This document shows, piece after piece, positions 18,360-27,440 of a stretch of DNA of 64,000 nucleotides. The DNA comes from OPU3-GD-OMZ sp001901525. GTDB lineage: Bacteria > Pseudomonadota > Gammaproteobacteria > Methylococcales > Methylomonadaceae. Every line of letters starts with the position of its first letter. Position 1 is the stretch's first letter. The notes beneath the pieces were generated by a model, which made no database searches, was not told the DNA's origin, and was given only the letters and a program-made list of their open reading frames with translations. The translations under genes and the position numbers were made by a program. The DNA lies in contig CAXCEI010000004.1 of the NCBI GenBank assembly GCA_963981505.1, forward strand, positions 1 through 64,000, given 5' to 3'.

Positions 18360-19729
18360 GCTGCGACCCTTCTTACAGTCTGCACAAATATATTGCCACG
18401 CTCCTGATAATCTTTGAATTGGTCAAAACTTGCGCACGCAGGTGATAGCAATACTGTTTCGCCTGCCCTCGCAAACTCTTTTGCGACTAAAACAGCACCT
18501 TCTAATGTTTCTGAATTATAAATAGGGACACTATTTTGTAATGCTTCTTCAAGAATATCCGCATCACGGCCAAACAAAATTACCATTCGAACGTGTTGTT
18601 TAATTATTGCCGCCAATTCTGTTAAATCGGCACCTTTACAATCCCCCCCAGCGATTAAGATAACCTGTTCATCAAACGCCATTAATGCCGCAATACACGA
18701 AGAAGGATTTGTCGCTTTTGAATCATTAACCCAAATCACTTCATGCGCGGTAGAGACAATTTGCAACCGATGCGGCAAGCCTTGATAATGCATTAACCCG
18801 CTCACTATTGATTCGATCGGTAGACCAACCGTTATTGCCAATGCCATCGCAGCGAGCGCATTACTGGTATTGTGATCACCCACTAATAAAATCTTACTTC
18901 GCGCTATGACCGCTTTATTCCCATACACCAACCATTGCGAATGACTCTCCTCCTGAACGCTGAAGTCGGCTATCTTAGCAACACTAAATGTCAGTTGTTT
19001 TTGTTCAGAAGCAACCATTGCCAAGACTCTTCGATCATCTATATTGACAACACAGATCTTGGCGTGATCATAGATTTTGCGCTTTACTTTCGCATACGCC
19101 TCGATATCAGAATACCGATCCATATGATCACTGGCCACATTCAATACGACGGCTGCTTGTGGTTTGAGCGCCGTCACTCTTTCTAATTGAAAACTTGATA
19201 ATTCAAGAATATACAACTCTATCTCATCCGCTAATAAATCAAGTGCTGGGACGCCTAAGTTTCCACCGGCAGCTACTTTTTTGCCTGCGCTCTCAGCCAT
19301 TAATTCAACCATCGTTGTCACTGTGCTTTTTCCATTTGATCCGGTAATAGCAATCACCGGTGCGTCAACACAGTATGCAAATAAATCAATATCACTTACT
19401 AGTTTTACCCCCCTTGCCAAACACTGTGCAATACAAGGTTCGCGTAATGACACGCCTGGACTCACAAATAAATGAGTTACACCGATAAATTTAGAATCCG
19501 GGAAGCCCCCCGTGTAAATATCATAATCGGTAAATATTTCTTTTATTTGCGATAAATTTGGTGGTTGTTTACGACTATCAATTAATGAAAAATCCACTCC
19601 TATATTTTTTAAAAAACGTGCGACTGAAATGCCCGTAACACCCAGACCAACAATCAAAATAACTGCCAGTGAGGACTCAAGACCCATTTGCTTAAACACC
19701 CGTTGCTTCACAGTTTCTGGATTCATCAT
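18356..19729 (-). CDS. murD: UDP-N-acetylmuramoylalanine--D-glutamate ligase
   Basis: Adds D-glutamate to UDP-MurNAc-L-Ala. The N-terminal uracil-binding loop LIVGLGVTGISVARFL is near residues 25-40. The P-loop VIAITGSNGKSTVTTM is near 130-145, followed by ELSSFQLE and NVASDHMDRY. The C-terminal domain holds VWVNDSKATNPSSC and LLSPACASFDQFKDYQERG, typical of MurD. It has 457 residues. Two ATG codons open the frame; either is possible. Its start overlaps the mraY stop by 4 bases. Confidence 0.98.
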   Translation of the reverse strand: MMNPETVKQRVFKQMGLESSLAVILIVGLGVTGISVARFLKNIGVDFSLIDSRKQPPNLSQIKEIFTDYDIYTGGFPDSKFIGVTHLFVSPGVSLREPCIAQCLARGVKLVSDIDLFAYCVDAPVIAITGSNGKSTVTTMVELMAESAGKKVAAGGNLGVPALDLLADEIELYILELSSFQLERVTALKPQAAVVLNVASDHMDRYSDIEAYAKVKRKIYDHAKICVVNIDDRRVLAMVASEQKQLTFSVAKIADFSVQEESHSQWLVYGNKAVIARSKILLVGDHNTSNALAAMALAITVGLPIESIVSGLMHYQGLPHRLQIVSTAHEVIWVNDSKATNPSSCIAALMAFDEQVILIAGGDCKGADLTELAAIIKQHVRMVILFGRDADILEEALQNSVPIYNSETLEGAVLVAKEFARAGETVLLSPACASFDQFKDYQERGNIFVQTVRRVAA

Positions 19730-20808
19730 CTAAGTTTCAGTGTGGCTAATCCAATCAAAACTAAAATAACGGTAATAATCCAAAACCTGACAATCACTCT
19801 TGGTTCCGGCCAACCTTTGAGCTCAAAGTGATGATGAATAGGTGCCATCTTGAACACCCGTTTACCGGTCAACTTATAAGAAGCCACCTGAATAATGACC
19901 GACAATGTTTCCATTACAAAAACACCACCCATAATCATTAAGACAATTTCTTGGCGAACGATTATTGCTAGCATACCCAAAGCCGCACCTAAAGCCAAAG
20001 CACCGACATCGCCCATAAACACCATGGCTGGATAAGTGTTAAACCACAAAAAACCCAACCCAGCACCCATCAATGCCGTTGCAAAAATCACTGTCTCACC
20101 TGATTCCGGTATATAAGGTATTGCTAAATAATTGGCAAAATTTGCATGCCCGGACAAATATGCAAATATCGCCAAGCCCCCCGCTACCATCACTGCTGGA
20201 AGAATAGCTAAGCCATCTAATCCATCTGTTAAATTTACGGCATTACTGGTTCCAACGATGACAAAATAAGCCAGTAAAATATAGAACTCGCCCAAAGGAA
20301 TAATGACTGTTTTAAAAAAGGGGACAATTAACTCGGTTTCTGCCGGGACCTGTGCTGAATAAAATAGAAAAGCTGCGGCTACAAACCCCACCACTGATTG
20401 CCCAAAATATTTCATGGATGCAGACAAACCGTCACTATTTCCCAACTTAAGTTTTTTATAATCATCGATAAAACCAATCAAACCAAAACTCAATGTGACA
20501 AACAACAAACTCCAAATATAACGATTTTCCAGATCCGCCCACAACAACGTACTCAAAGTAATAGCAACTAATATTAAAGCCCCGCCCATGGTCGGCGTCC
20601 CAGCTTTTACCAAATGTCCTTCAGGCCCACAATCTCGAATATTCTGTCCGATCTTATACTGTGTTAATTGGCGAATCATTATCGGACCCACAATAAAAGA
20701 AATAGCTAATGCTGTTAATGCGCCCAAAATAGCTCTAAGTGTTAAGTACTGGAACACTCTAAATGTTCCATCCAATGTCATTAAATAATCCGCTAGATAT
20801 AACAACAT
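19726..20808 (-). CDS. mraY: Phospho-N-acetylmuramoyl-pentapeptide transferase
   Basis: Integral membrane enzyme that moves phospho-MurNAc-pentapeptide from UDP to undecaprenyl phosphate, forming lipid I. The 360-residue protein has about ten membrane helices. The catalytic aspartate pair is in the FIDDYKKL loop, with the NAVNLTDGLDGLA motif and the C-terminal KMAPIHHHFELKGW histidine loop also present. TPTMGGALI near residue 70 is characteristic. It starts 2 bases after the murF stop. Confidence 0.98.
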   Translation of the reverse strand: MLLYLADYLMTLDGTFRVFQYLTLRAILGALTALAISFIVGPIMIRQLTQYKIGQNIRDCGPEGHLVKAGTPTMGGALILVAITLSTLLWADLENRYIWSLLFVTLSFGLIGFIDDYKKLKLGNSDGLSASMKYFGQSVVGFVAAAFLFYSAQVPAETELIVPFFKTVIIPLGEFYILLAYFVIVGTSNAVNLTDGLDGLAILPAVMVAGGLAIFAYLSGHANFANYLAIPYIPESGETVIFATALMGAGLGFLWFNTYPAMVFMGDVGALALGAALGMLAIIVRQEIVLMIMGGVFVMETLSVIIQVASYKLTGKRVFKMAPIHHHFELKGWPEPRVIVRFWIITVILVLIGLATLKLR

Positions 20809-20810
20809 AA

Positions 20811-22175
20811 TCAGTTCCCGCCACCGTGCATTAAGGCATTAACTATATTTTCCATTTTCTGCATTCTTGAACCTTTCACTAAAATTGTTTCAGAACCGGT
20901 TAACTCTTTCTTTAAAGTGGTAATCATCGCTTCCTGAGTTTCAAAAAAAATAGCCCCTTTGCCAAAAGCATCAGTCGTACTCTTAGCATCGGGGCCGATC
21001 GCTAATAAGCGCATTGCTCCCATTGACTTGATTTGCCGCCCAACTTCAATATGTAATAACCGACTCTCTTCCCCTAATTCACCCATTGCCCCTAATACAA
21101 CCCAAAAGTCCCCACCTATTTCTTTAAGCACAGTAAGCGCTGCCGTCAACGACGCTGGATTTGCATTATAGGTATCATTAATTAACACTCCCCCATTCGG
21201 CATGACATAAGGTTCCAGGCGCCCCGGTACCGGCTTAACTTTTTCCAACCCTTTTTGTATATATTGATACTCAACACCTAATGCTAAAGCAACAGCGCTT
21301 GCTGCCAATACATTCTTAATATTATGGTCCCCAACCAAACCGACCTTCACATCAAACAACTCTTGCTGGTACTTAATGGTGAATCGAGTCATAAATTGAC
21401 CCTCACGTAACTGTGACTTAATTGCAATAGGGCTCACATCAGCCAACGCCGACAATCCAAATGAAATCACTCTTGAACTTCCTGCCCGCTCCACACAAAA
21501 ATCAAAAAAAGCATCGTCTTTATTTAATACCGCAATACCTGCTTTACTTAAGGATTCCAACAATTCACACTTGGTTTTTGCAACGCCTTCCAAAGATTCA
21601 AACCCTTCCAAATGCGCCTCTGAAACATTAGTAATGACCCCGATATCCGGCTCAGCACATTGGCCTAAATAAGCAATTTCTTCAGGGTGATTCGCCCCCA
21701 TTTCTATCACTCCAAAATCATCCGATTTATTAAGTCGTAGTAATGTTAGTGGTACACCAATATCATTATTCAGATTCCCGATTGTCGCCAATGTTTGTCC
21801 GACTTCACCTAAAATAACGGCAATCATTTCTTTAACTGTTGTCTTGCCATTACTGCCTGTTACACCAATTATCTTTGCCTTGTTATTTTGCCTATTAGCG
21901 CGCCCTAACTTTGCTAGCGCCCCTTGCGTATTGGCAACAATAACTTGTGGTATATTCACTTTCTGAAGTGATTCACAAATAATGGCAGAGGCCTGTAACT
22001 CCTCTGCTTGTAAAACAAAATCGTGCCCATCAAACTGAGACCCTTTTATTGCCACATAACAATCGCCTGGCTTAAGTGTCCGAGTATCAATACTTATTGA
22101 ATCAATTTTAATATTTCCATCGGCACACTCCCCCCCGACAACAGCACTCATTTGTTGGAGAGACATATTCAACAT
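20811..22175 (-). CDS. murF: UDP-MurNAc-tripeptide--D-alanyl-D-alanine ligase
   Basis: Adds the D-Ala-D-Ala dipeptide made by Ddl, completing UDP-MurNAc-pentapeptide. It has the Mur-ligase P-loop GVTGSNGKTTVKEM near residues 106-119, then EMGANHPEEI and NVSEAHLEGF. The C-terminal domain has LINDTYNANPASL, a MurF hallmark. GAGGAGAGG directly upstream supports the ATG at 22175. The start overlaps the murE stop by 7 bases. Length is 454. Confidence 0.97.
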   Translation of the reverse strand: MLNMSLQQMSAVVGGECADGNIKIDSISIDTRTLKPGDCYVAIKGSQFDGHDFVLQAEELQASAIICESLQKVNIPQVIVANTQGALAKLGRANRQNNKAKIIGVTGSNGKTTVKEMIAVILGEVGQTLATIGNLNNDIGVPLTLLRLNKSDDFGVIEMGANHPEEIAYLGQCAEPDIGVITNVSEAHLEGFESLEGVAKTKCELLESLSKAGIAVLNKDDAFFDFCVERAGSSRVISFGLSALADVSPIAIKSQLREGQFMTRFTIKYQQELFDVKVGLVGDHNIKNVLAASAVALALGVEYQYIQKGLEKVKPVPGRLEPYVMPNGGVLINDTYNANPASLTAALTVLKEIGGDFWVVLGAMGELGEESRLLHIEVGRQIKSMGAMRLLAIGPDAKSTTDAFGKGAIFFETQEAMITTLKKELTGSETILVKGSRMQKMENIVNALMHGGGN

Positions 22176-23674
22176 GACCTCTCCTCACTTGCAACCAATG
22201 CAGCAATTATTTTTCGATCACTCAACTCAATTCTTTCACCCTTTAACTCTTGATATTCTTCGTGCCCTTTTCCTGCAACCACGACACAATCGCCTTTTTT
22301 TGCTTTTTCAATGGCTGTTCGTATCGCTCTACGACGGTCATAAATGACCTCTATTTTAGAGTCATCACACAACGACACGATATCGCTAACAATTTTCTGT
22401 TCAGATTCTGACCGGGGATTATCATTCGTAACAATCACATGATCTGAAAATTGCTCAGCAATAACCCCCATCTGGCTTCGCTTGCCCACATCTCTATCAC
22501 CACCACAACCAAATACTAACCAGATAACACCCTCACAGTGCTGCCTTACCATCACTAATAATTTTTCTAATGCATCCGGCGTATGTGCGTAATCAACAAC
22601 AACCGCCGGCAAAGCCTTTTTGCTTTTAAACAGTTCCATACGACCTGCAATCGGTTGAATTTTTTGCACCCGAACACAAGCCTCCCTGAGCGAATAACCA
22701 AGCGCTAATAATGCAGCCATGACCATCGCTACATTTTCCACATTAACTTCGCCATAAAGTGGAACCGTAACGCCTTGACGATCACTCTGATACTCTACAT
22801 CAAAGCACAAACCACCCTCATAACACGTAACAGCACTGATATCTAAAACATTAACTCCACCGCGTTTCTTACCGTCAAAACTCACCCCCCAGATCCTGAC
22901 ATTTTCCGGAATAGTGGCTAAAATTTGTTCTAGAAAATTACCACTAAAATTTACCACGGCAAAGCGAACTTCAGGCACCGTCAACAAAGCTAACTTAGCT
23001 GCCACATAGTTATCCATACACCCGTGATAATCTAAATGATCGCGGGTTATATTCGTGATCATAACCCCATCAAAACTGACGCCAGCCACCCGCTTTTGTT
23101 GTAAGCCATGCGATGAAACTTCCATCGCAACATGACGCACGCCCCAGCCCTGTAACTGGGCCAAAATTCTTTGCAACTCAACGGCGTCAGGCGTTGTATT
23201 TTTAGTCACCGCCAAACTTTTCCCAGTACCCCAACCCAATGTTCCTATTGAGCTACTGTACGGTAGACATTGCTGCAAGAATTGCACACACGAAGTTTTT
23301 CCATTCGTCCCTGTCACACCAATCACACAGTACTTACTCGATGGTTTACCATAAAAACGTGCCGCAATAGCACCCATTTTCTCACTTAATTGCGGTATCT
23401 CAATAAGTACTTCTGACGCAATGGATTTATCACAGAAGCCGACTGTATCCAGAGGGTCATAAACAATAGCAATAGCGCCTTTATTAAAGGCATCTACCGC
23501 AAAGTTCAATCCATGGCTATTGGCCCCCGATACTGCAAAAAACAAATCTCCAGCCATAACGTCTCGACTGTCTAATGACAACCCAGTAACCTGTCGATCA
23601 AACGTTATTAACGCCAAACCAACCAACAAATCTGACAACCAAATACCAAATGCTTCTTTGCGATTCGCCATCAT
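22169..23674 (-). CDS. murE: UDP-MurNAc-tripeptide synthetase, meso-diaminopimelate type
   Basis: Adds the third residue of the stem peptide. The P-loop IGVTGTNGKTSCVQFL is near residues 117-132 and NITRDHLDYHG follows. The C-terminal domain contains the amino-acid specificity motif DNPR in VTNDNPRSESEQ, which marks enzymes that use meso-diaminopimelate rather than lysine. That fits a Gram-negative wall. Length is 501. The first ATG (23672-23674) overlaps the ftsI TGA as ATGA. Confidence 0.97.
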   Translation of the reverse strand: MMANRKEAFGIWLSDLLVGLALITFDRQVTGLSLDSRDVMAGDLFFAVSGANSHGLNFAVDAFNKGAIAIVYDPLDTVGFCDKSIASEVLIEIPQLSEKMGAIAARFYGKPSSKYCVIGVTGTNGKTSCVQFLQQCLPYSSSIGTLGWGTGKSLAVTKNTTPDAVELQRILAQLQGWGVRHVAMEVSSHGLQQKRVAGVSFDGVMITNITRDHLDYHGCMDNYVAAKLALLTVPEVRFAVVNFSGNFLEQILATIPENVRIWGVSFDGKKRGGVNVLDISAVTCYEGGLCFDVEYQSDRQGVTVPLYGEVNVENVAMVMAALLALGYSLREACVRVQKIQPIAGRMELFKSKKALPAVVVDYAHTPDALEKLLVMVRQHCEGVIWLVFGCGGDRDVGKRSQMGVIAEQFSDHVIVTNDNPRSESEQKIVSDIVSLCDDSKIEVIYDRRRAIRTAIEKAKKGDCVVVAGKGHEEYQELKGERIELSDRKIIAALVASEERSC

Positions 23675-25404
23675 GGTTTATAACCTTGAGATGCTAACAC
23701 CAGTGGCTTCTTTTGATCCTGATAAAAAGAAGGGTCCACACCCAAAATACGCATACTTCGGCTCATCACCTTCGAAAACACCGGCCCCGCAACAGCACCC
23801 CCATAATAATCACCGGCCGTTGGTTCATCAATTAATACCGCCATGACTAAACGTGGATCTTGCGCTGGAATAATCCCGACAAAAAGCGATAAATATTGCT
23901 CGTTAGAATAGCTACCATTGATAATCTTTTTAACTGTTCCTGTCTTACCTGCAACTGAATAGCCCGCAACTCGTGCCTTATAAGCAGTGCCATCCTTTTC
24001 TACGACATGCTCCAACATGGCTCGAATATTACTTGCTGTTTTGGGTGTAAATACGCGTTGTGAATCTTGGTCATAGTCTCGCTTTAAAAGCGTCACAGAA
24101 TGTAACAAACCATCATCTGCTAACGCAGTATAAGCTCTTGCCAATTGTATAACTGACATAGAAACACCGTACCCAAAAGATAGCGTCGCTTGTTCAAAGT
24201 CATTCATATACTGATAATCAATCAAGGTCCCACTCGCCTCGCCTGGAAATCCCACTCCGGCAGATTGCCCCATTCCTAAGCGATTATAAAAACCCCACAT
24301 CGCTTCTGCTGGCATTTCATTAGCAATCTTACTAACCGCAACATTGCTGGACTTTTTTAGAATATCTGTTAACCCAAGAACACCATAATTACGAAAATCA
24401 CGCACGACATTTCTGCCAATACGATAATAACCCGGTGATGTATCCACGACATCATTAGCGCTGACATAACCCCCATCCAATGCACTCGCAATCAAGAATG
24501 GCTTTACTGTTGATCCCGGCTCAAAAACATCTGTCATTGCACGATTACGATAGCGGTATCCTTGTAAGTCACCTCTATCATTGGGATTAAAACTTGGCTG
24601 ATTAACTACAGCTAAAACCTCTCCGGTTTTAGCATCTAACATTACTAAAGACCCTGAACTGGCTTGGTGTGATTTAACGGCTGCTTTAAGCTCCCGGTAT
24701 GCTAAATATTGAAGACGACTATCTATGCTTATTTGCAGGTCTCTTCCTGGAACCGGACTGCTTATTTCTTCGATATCCGCAATGACATTTTTCTTACCAT
24801 CGCGCATGACTCGTTTTTTACCCGGCACCCCTCTCAACACTTTTTCAAAGGCTAATTCAAGCCCCTCTTGACCAATATCATCGATATCAGTAAAACCCAA
24901 TAGATGACCTGTTATTTCACCTGAGGGATAAAACCGTTTAAATTCCCGGTCTAAATGCACCCCGGTTATCTTCAAAGCTTTTACTTGCGCAGCGACAACG
25001 GGGCTGACATGCCTTTTTAAGTAAACAAAATGTTTATCCGTATTTTTCTCAATAATTTTTGTAAACTTTCCCTGAGGTAACTTAAGAAGGCTTTCAAGAG
25101 CGGTAATGTGTTGTGAAGCAACATCACTAACTTGCTTTGGGTTTACCCATACAGATTTCACAGGCGTGCTTATCGCAAGTGGCTCACCATTTCTATCAAC
25201 AATTTTTCCTCTATACGCTGAAACATTCACATCAACAATATGCCTAATATCACCCTGATGCTTTAAAAAATCTTTTTCTAACACCTGAAGGGAAATTGCT
25301 TTGCCAAGCAGTATTAACATCCCACAAAACATGACCCCACAAAGAATCTGTCGCCGTTGTGTTGATCCTGTTAAACGCTCTGTTTTTTGATAGCTTGAAA
25401 TCAT
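23671..25404 (-). CDS. ftsI: Septal transpeptidase FtsI (PBP3)
   Basis: Class B penicillin-binding protein that cross-links septal peptidoglycan. The 577-residue protein has one N-terminal membrane anchor (about residues 20-38) and a pedestal domain with RGKIVDRNGEPLAIST. The transpeptidase domain carries nucleophile Ser298 (EPGSTVKPF), the SSNV motif and KTGTVKK. The C-terminus contains VLIDEPTAGDYYGG. Its start overlaps the ftsL stop as TAATG. It is in its standard place between ftsL and murE. Confidence 0.98.
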   Translation of the reverse strand: MISSYQKTERLTGSTQRRQILCGVMFCGMLILLGKAISLQVLEKDFLKHQGDIRHIVDVNVSAYRGKIVDRNGEPLAISTPVKSVWVNPKQVSDVASQHITALESLLKLPQGKFTKIIEKNTDKHFVYLKRHVSPVVAAQVKALKITGVHLDREFKRFYPSGEITGHLLGFTDIDDIGQEGLELAFEKVLRGVPGKKRVMRDGKKNVIADIEEISSPVPGRDLQISIDSRLQYLAYRELKAAVKSHQASSGSLVMLDAKTGEVLAVVNQPSFNPNDRGDLQGYRYRNRAMTDVFEPGSTVKPFLIASALDGGYVSANDVVDTSPGYYRIGRNVVRDFRNYGVLGLTDILKKSSNVAVSKIANEMPAEAMWGFYNRLGMGQSAGVGFPGEASGTLIDYQYMNDFEQATLSFGYGVSMSVIQLARAYTALADDGLLHSVTLLKRDYDQDSQRVFTPKTASNIRAMLEHVVEKDGTAYKARVAGYSVAGKTGTVKKIINGSYSNEQYLSLFVGIIPAQDPRLVMAVLIDEPTAGDYYGGAVAGPVFSKVMSRSMRILGVDPSFYQDQKKPLVLASQGYKP

Positions 25405-25664
25405 TACTGTTTTATATAGATAATCTCATTATATTTTGGCGTCACAAGATTCAACCTTGAATGCGCCTGATCTTCAATACGACTGTGTTCTGATAATGTC
25501 ATTAATTCTAATTGCAACTGTCCCCACTCTGTTTCATACCGGTCCAGACTGACTTTAAGCCGCTGCATTTCAATAAATAACGTTCTCGCCTGATATTGGC
25601 TATAAACCACACTCACTGATGACCCTAAAAACACAACAACCAACAAAATCCTTCTTAAAATCAT
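25404..25664 (-). CDS. ftsL: Cell division protein FtsL
   Basis: Small bitopic protein that forms the FtsQLB subcomplex. The 86 residues comprise a very short cytoplasmic tip, one membrane helix (about residues 4-21) and a periplasmic coiled coil with leucine/isoleucine heptads (FIEMQRLKVSLDRYETEWGQ). A short end follows with AHSRLNLVTPKYNEIIYI, similar to other FtsL tails. Sequence conservation is low in this family, so size, topology and position between rsmH and ftsI carry the call. It begins 4 bases after rsmH. Confidence 0.92.
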   Translation of the reverse strand: MILRRILLVVVFLGSSVSVVYSQYQARTLFIEMQRLKVSLDRYETEWGQLQLELMTLSEHSRIEDQAHSRLNLVTPKYNEIIYIKQ

Positions 25665-25668
25665 GCGC

Positions 25669-26601
25669 TCACCCTAACCGCTCAGCTATACGTAATACCG
25701 CACTTCTTGACCGAGGATTCTGCATCACTTCGACATCACTCGCCTTAATGGCTTTACTGACTTTCTTAAACGTTATTTGACTGCTGTCATCCTCTACAGG
25801 TCCTCGTGACAAAGACGTATATTTGCCTCGAGACTGATCACGGATAAAGCGCTTTACAATTCTATCCTCCAACGAATGAAATGACATAACCATTAAAATG
25901 CCACCCGGTTTCAACACATCAATTGATTGCTGAAGCGCCTGCTTTAACTGCTCTAACTCCTGATTTATTTCGATCCTGATTGCTTGAAAACTACGTGTAG
26001 CTGGGTGTTTATGTTTTTCCCTAACGGGAATAACCGTCTCAATCAAATTAGCTAATTGCCGGGTTGTCCGCAACGGCTCAACAGTCCGCTCCTTAATAAT
26101 CGCTGTTGCGATCCTTCGTGCAAACCGCTCTTCACCATAACCCCTTAGCACAGCAATCAAAGTCTTTTCATCAACGGCTGCCAACCACTCTGCTGCACTA
26201 ACCCCCACACTCGTATCCATACGCATATCCAAAGGGCCATCCCTCATAAAACTAAACCCACGAGAAGAGTCATCCAACTGTGGAGATGACACACCGAGGT
26301 CTAACAAAATTCCGTCAATCTGTCGCTCCCAGCCTTGCGCGGAAACTGATTGCCCCAACAATGAAAAGCCCTGATGATGCAAACTAAAACGATGATCTAA
26401 CAATAACTGTTGTGCATTATCCGAAGCGATTGCCATCGGATCTCTATCCAGCGCAAGTAACCCCCCGTTGTCACCTAACGCTGCTAAAATGCACTGACTG
26501 TGCCCACCCCGACCAAAAGTACAATCTACATATTTACCATCCTTCTTAATGTTAAGGCCCTGTATACACTCCTCAAGCATTACCGGTAAATGTTCAACCA
26601 C
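25669..26601 (-). CDS. rsmH: 16S rRNA (cytosine(1402)-N4)-methyltransferase
   Basis: Methylates C1402 in the ribosomal P site (formerly MraW). The SAM-binding loop VDCTFGRGGHSQCIL starts near residue 24. DLGVSSPQLDDSSRGFSF, ATRSFQAIRIEIN and MSFHSLEDRIVKRF are all family signatures. Length is 310. The probable start is GTG at 26599-26601 with AAGGGCGG upstream. It is the second gene of the dcw cluster, 21 bases after mraZ. Confidence 0.97.
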   Translation of the reverse strand: MVEHLPVMLEECIQGLNIKKDGKYVDCTFGRGGHSQCILAALGDNGGLLALDRDPMAIASDNAQQLLLDHRFSLHHQGFSLLGQSVSAQGWERQIDGILLDLGVSSPQLDDSSRGFSFMRDGPLDMRMDTSVGVSAAEWLAAVDEKTLIAVLRGYGEERFARRIATAIIKERTVEPLRTTRQLANLIETVIPVREKHKHPATRSFQAIRIEINQELEQLKQALQQSIDVLKPGGILMVMSFHSLEDRIVKRFIRDQSRGKYTSLSRGPVEDDSSQITFKKVSKAIKASDVEVMQNPRSRSAVLRIAERLG

Positions 26602-26622
26602 ACCAACACCCGCCCTTAAAAA

Positions 26623-27090
26623 TTAAAAAGAAATTGCTGCCAGTTCTTCGGTGGCATTATCCTCATCACTTAACAACCATTCACTTTCCTTAGCTGTCCA
26701 AATCGACTCATTCCAAATTTCAAATTTATTTAATTGCCCTAACAGAACAACTTGCTTTTCTAATTTGGCAAAACTTCTTAAATTCTCAGATAACAAAAGT
26801 CGCCCCTGACCATCCATTTCACACTCAGTCGCATAACCAATTACAAAGCGCCTCAATCTTCCAGCCATTTTATTTAATGTCGGTAATTTACTGATTTTTT
26901 CTTCCAAAGACTCCCATTCAGGGAGAGGATAAAGCCATAAGCATCCCGCTTCACCCGAACCTGTTTCATCGACAGCAACCGTAACAACCAGCTGGCCTGA
27001 ACAACAATCAGAAAGTTCTGCACGATAACGCGTTGGGATCGCTAATCGCCCCTTTGCATCCATACTGACTGAACTAACACCTCGAAACAA
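26623..27090 (-). CDS. mraZ: Transcriptional regulator MraZ
   Basis: AbrB-fold DNA-binding protein that forms rings and represses its own dcw promoter. Two tandem swapped-hairpin repeats are visible. The first is FRGVSSVSMDAKGRLAIPTR (residues 2-21). The second, ATECEMDGQGRLLLSENLR, lies near residue 85. The start is TTG at 27088-27090: it yields the conserved MFRG N-terminus and has GGGGTGA just upstream, while the next ATG would remove part of the first DNA-binding hairpin. The gene is 155 codons and follows a strong promoter with matching operator-like repeats. Confidence 0.95.
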   Translation of the reverse strand: MFRGVSSVSMDAKGRLAIPTRYRAELSDCCSGQLVVTVAVDETGSGEAGCLWLYPLPEWESLEEKISKLPTLNKMAGRLRRFVIGYATECEMDGQGRLLLSENLRSFAKLEKQVVLLGQLNKFEIWNESIWTAKESEWLLSDEDNATEELAAISF

Positions 27091-27117
27091 AAATCACCCC
27101 AAATCATCCAAAAAAAA

Positions 27118-27141
27118 CCACTATTAACCACTTCTACCCAC
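27118..27141 (-). promoter_or_regulatory. MraZ operator-like repeats (three GTGG boxes)
   Basis: On the minus strand GTGG occurs three times with an exact 10-base period (27138-27141, 27128-27131, 27118-27121), reading TGGGT, TGGTT, TGGTT separated by 5 bases. E. coli MraZ binds TGGGN repeats separated by 5 bases in front of its own gene. The boxes lie just downstream of the expected transcription start and upstream of the mraZ ribosome-binding site, a placement suited to autorepression. The second and third boxes deviate from the E. coli consensus. Confidence 0.75.
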
Positions 27142-27150
27142 TTTATGGGA

Positions 27151-27179
27151 ACTATAGGGTTCTCATTTGAGATAGTCAA
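27151..27179 (-). promoter_or_regulatory. Sigma-70 promoter of the dcw cluster (Pmra)
   Basis: On the minus strand TTGACT (27174-27179), a 17-base spacer and TATAGT (27151-27156) form a near-consensus promoter. It points into mraZ about 60 bases away and is the strongest promoter match in this part of the window, suitable for driving the long mraZ-ftsZ operon. Confidence 0.85.
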
Positions 27180-27180
27180 G

Positions 27181-27440
27181 CCTGTTAATAGGTTTTTTTC
27201 CTTTGGTGACAATGACTTAGACGAATTATCGCCACAACCATTTTAAAATACGCCCAAGGGTATTTTAAAAATATATATATTTCATTGAATTAGGAGAATA
27301 TACTAATGTTAAATAGAGAATAGACCCTTGAAACTCATTGAAAATAAATAATTCACCGGGGCCTTAAAGCGTTAATTTTTCAATGATGCGCTTAGGAAAA
27401 ACGCAAGACACACACCTCTGGATAGAGGTGTAATTAAAAA
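27181..27440. other. Intergenic region between rnpB and the dcw promoter
   Basis: About 260 AT-rich bases with no credible gene. It contains a perfect 11-base inverted repeat with an 8-base centre (27241-27270), an ATATATATAT run after it, a 9-base inverted repeat at 27336-27344/27377-27385, and a small hairpin at 27413-27430 with 7-base arms. A good Shine-Dalgarno (27292-27297) precedes a plus-strand frame of only five codons at 27306-27323. Confidence 0.5.
27241..27270. repeat. AT-rich perfect inverted repeat upstream of Pmra
   Basis: TTTTAAAATAC and GTATTTTAAAA flank the 8-base centre GCCCAAGG. It lies about 60 bases upstream of the mraZ -35 hexamer. It could be a protein-binding site, an upstream activating element or the end of an RNA. 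Neither strand has a proper U-tract after the stem. Confidence 0.5.

Noticed and set aside
27306..27323. Plus-strand ATG with AGGAGA upstream in the rnpB-mraZ gap
   Set aside because: The frame closes after five codons, so it cannot be called a gene; kept only as a remark.
27413..27430. Hairpin CACCTCT/AGAGGTG as an rnpB terminator
   Set aside because: No T-run follows it on the minus strand; the T-run lies before it, next to the rnpB 3' hairpin.
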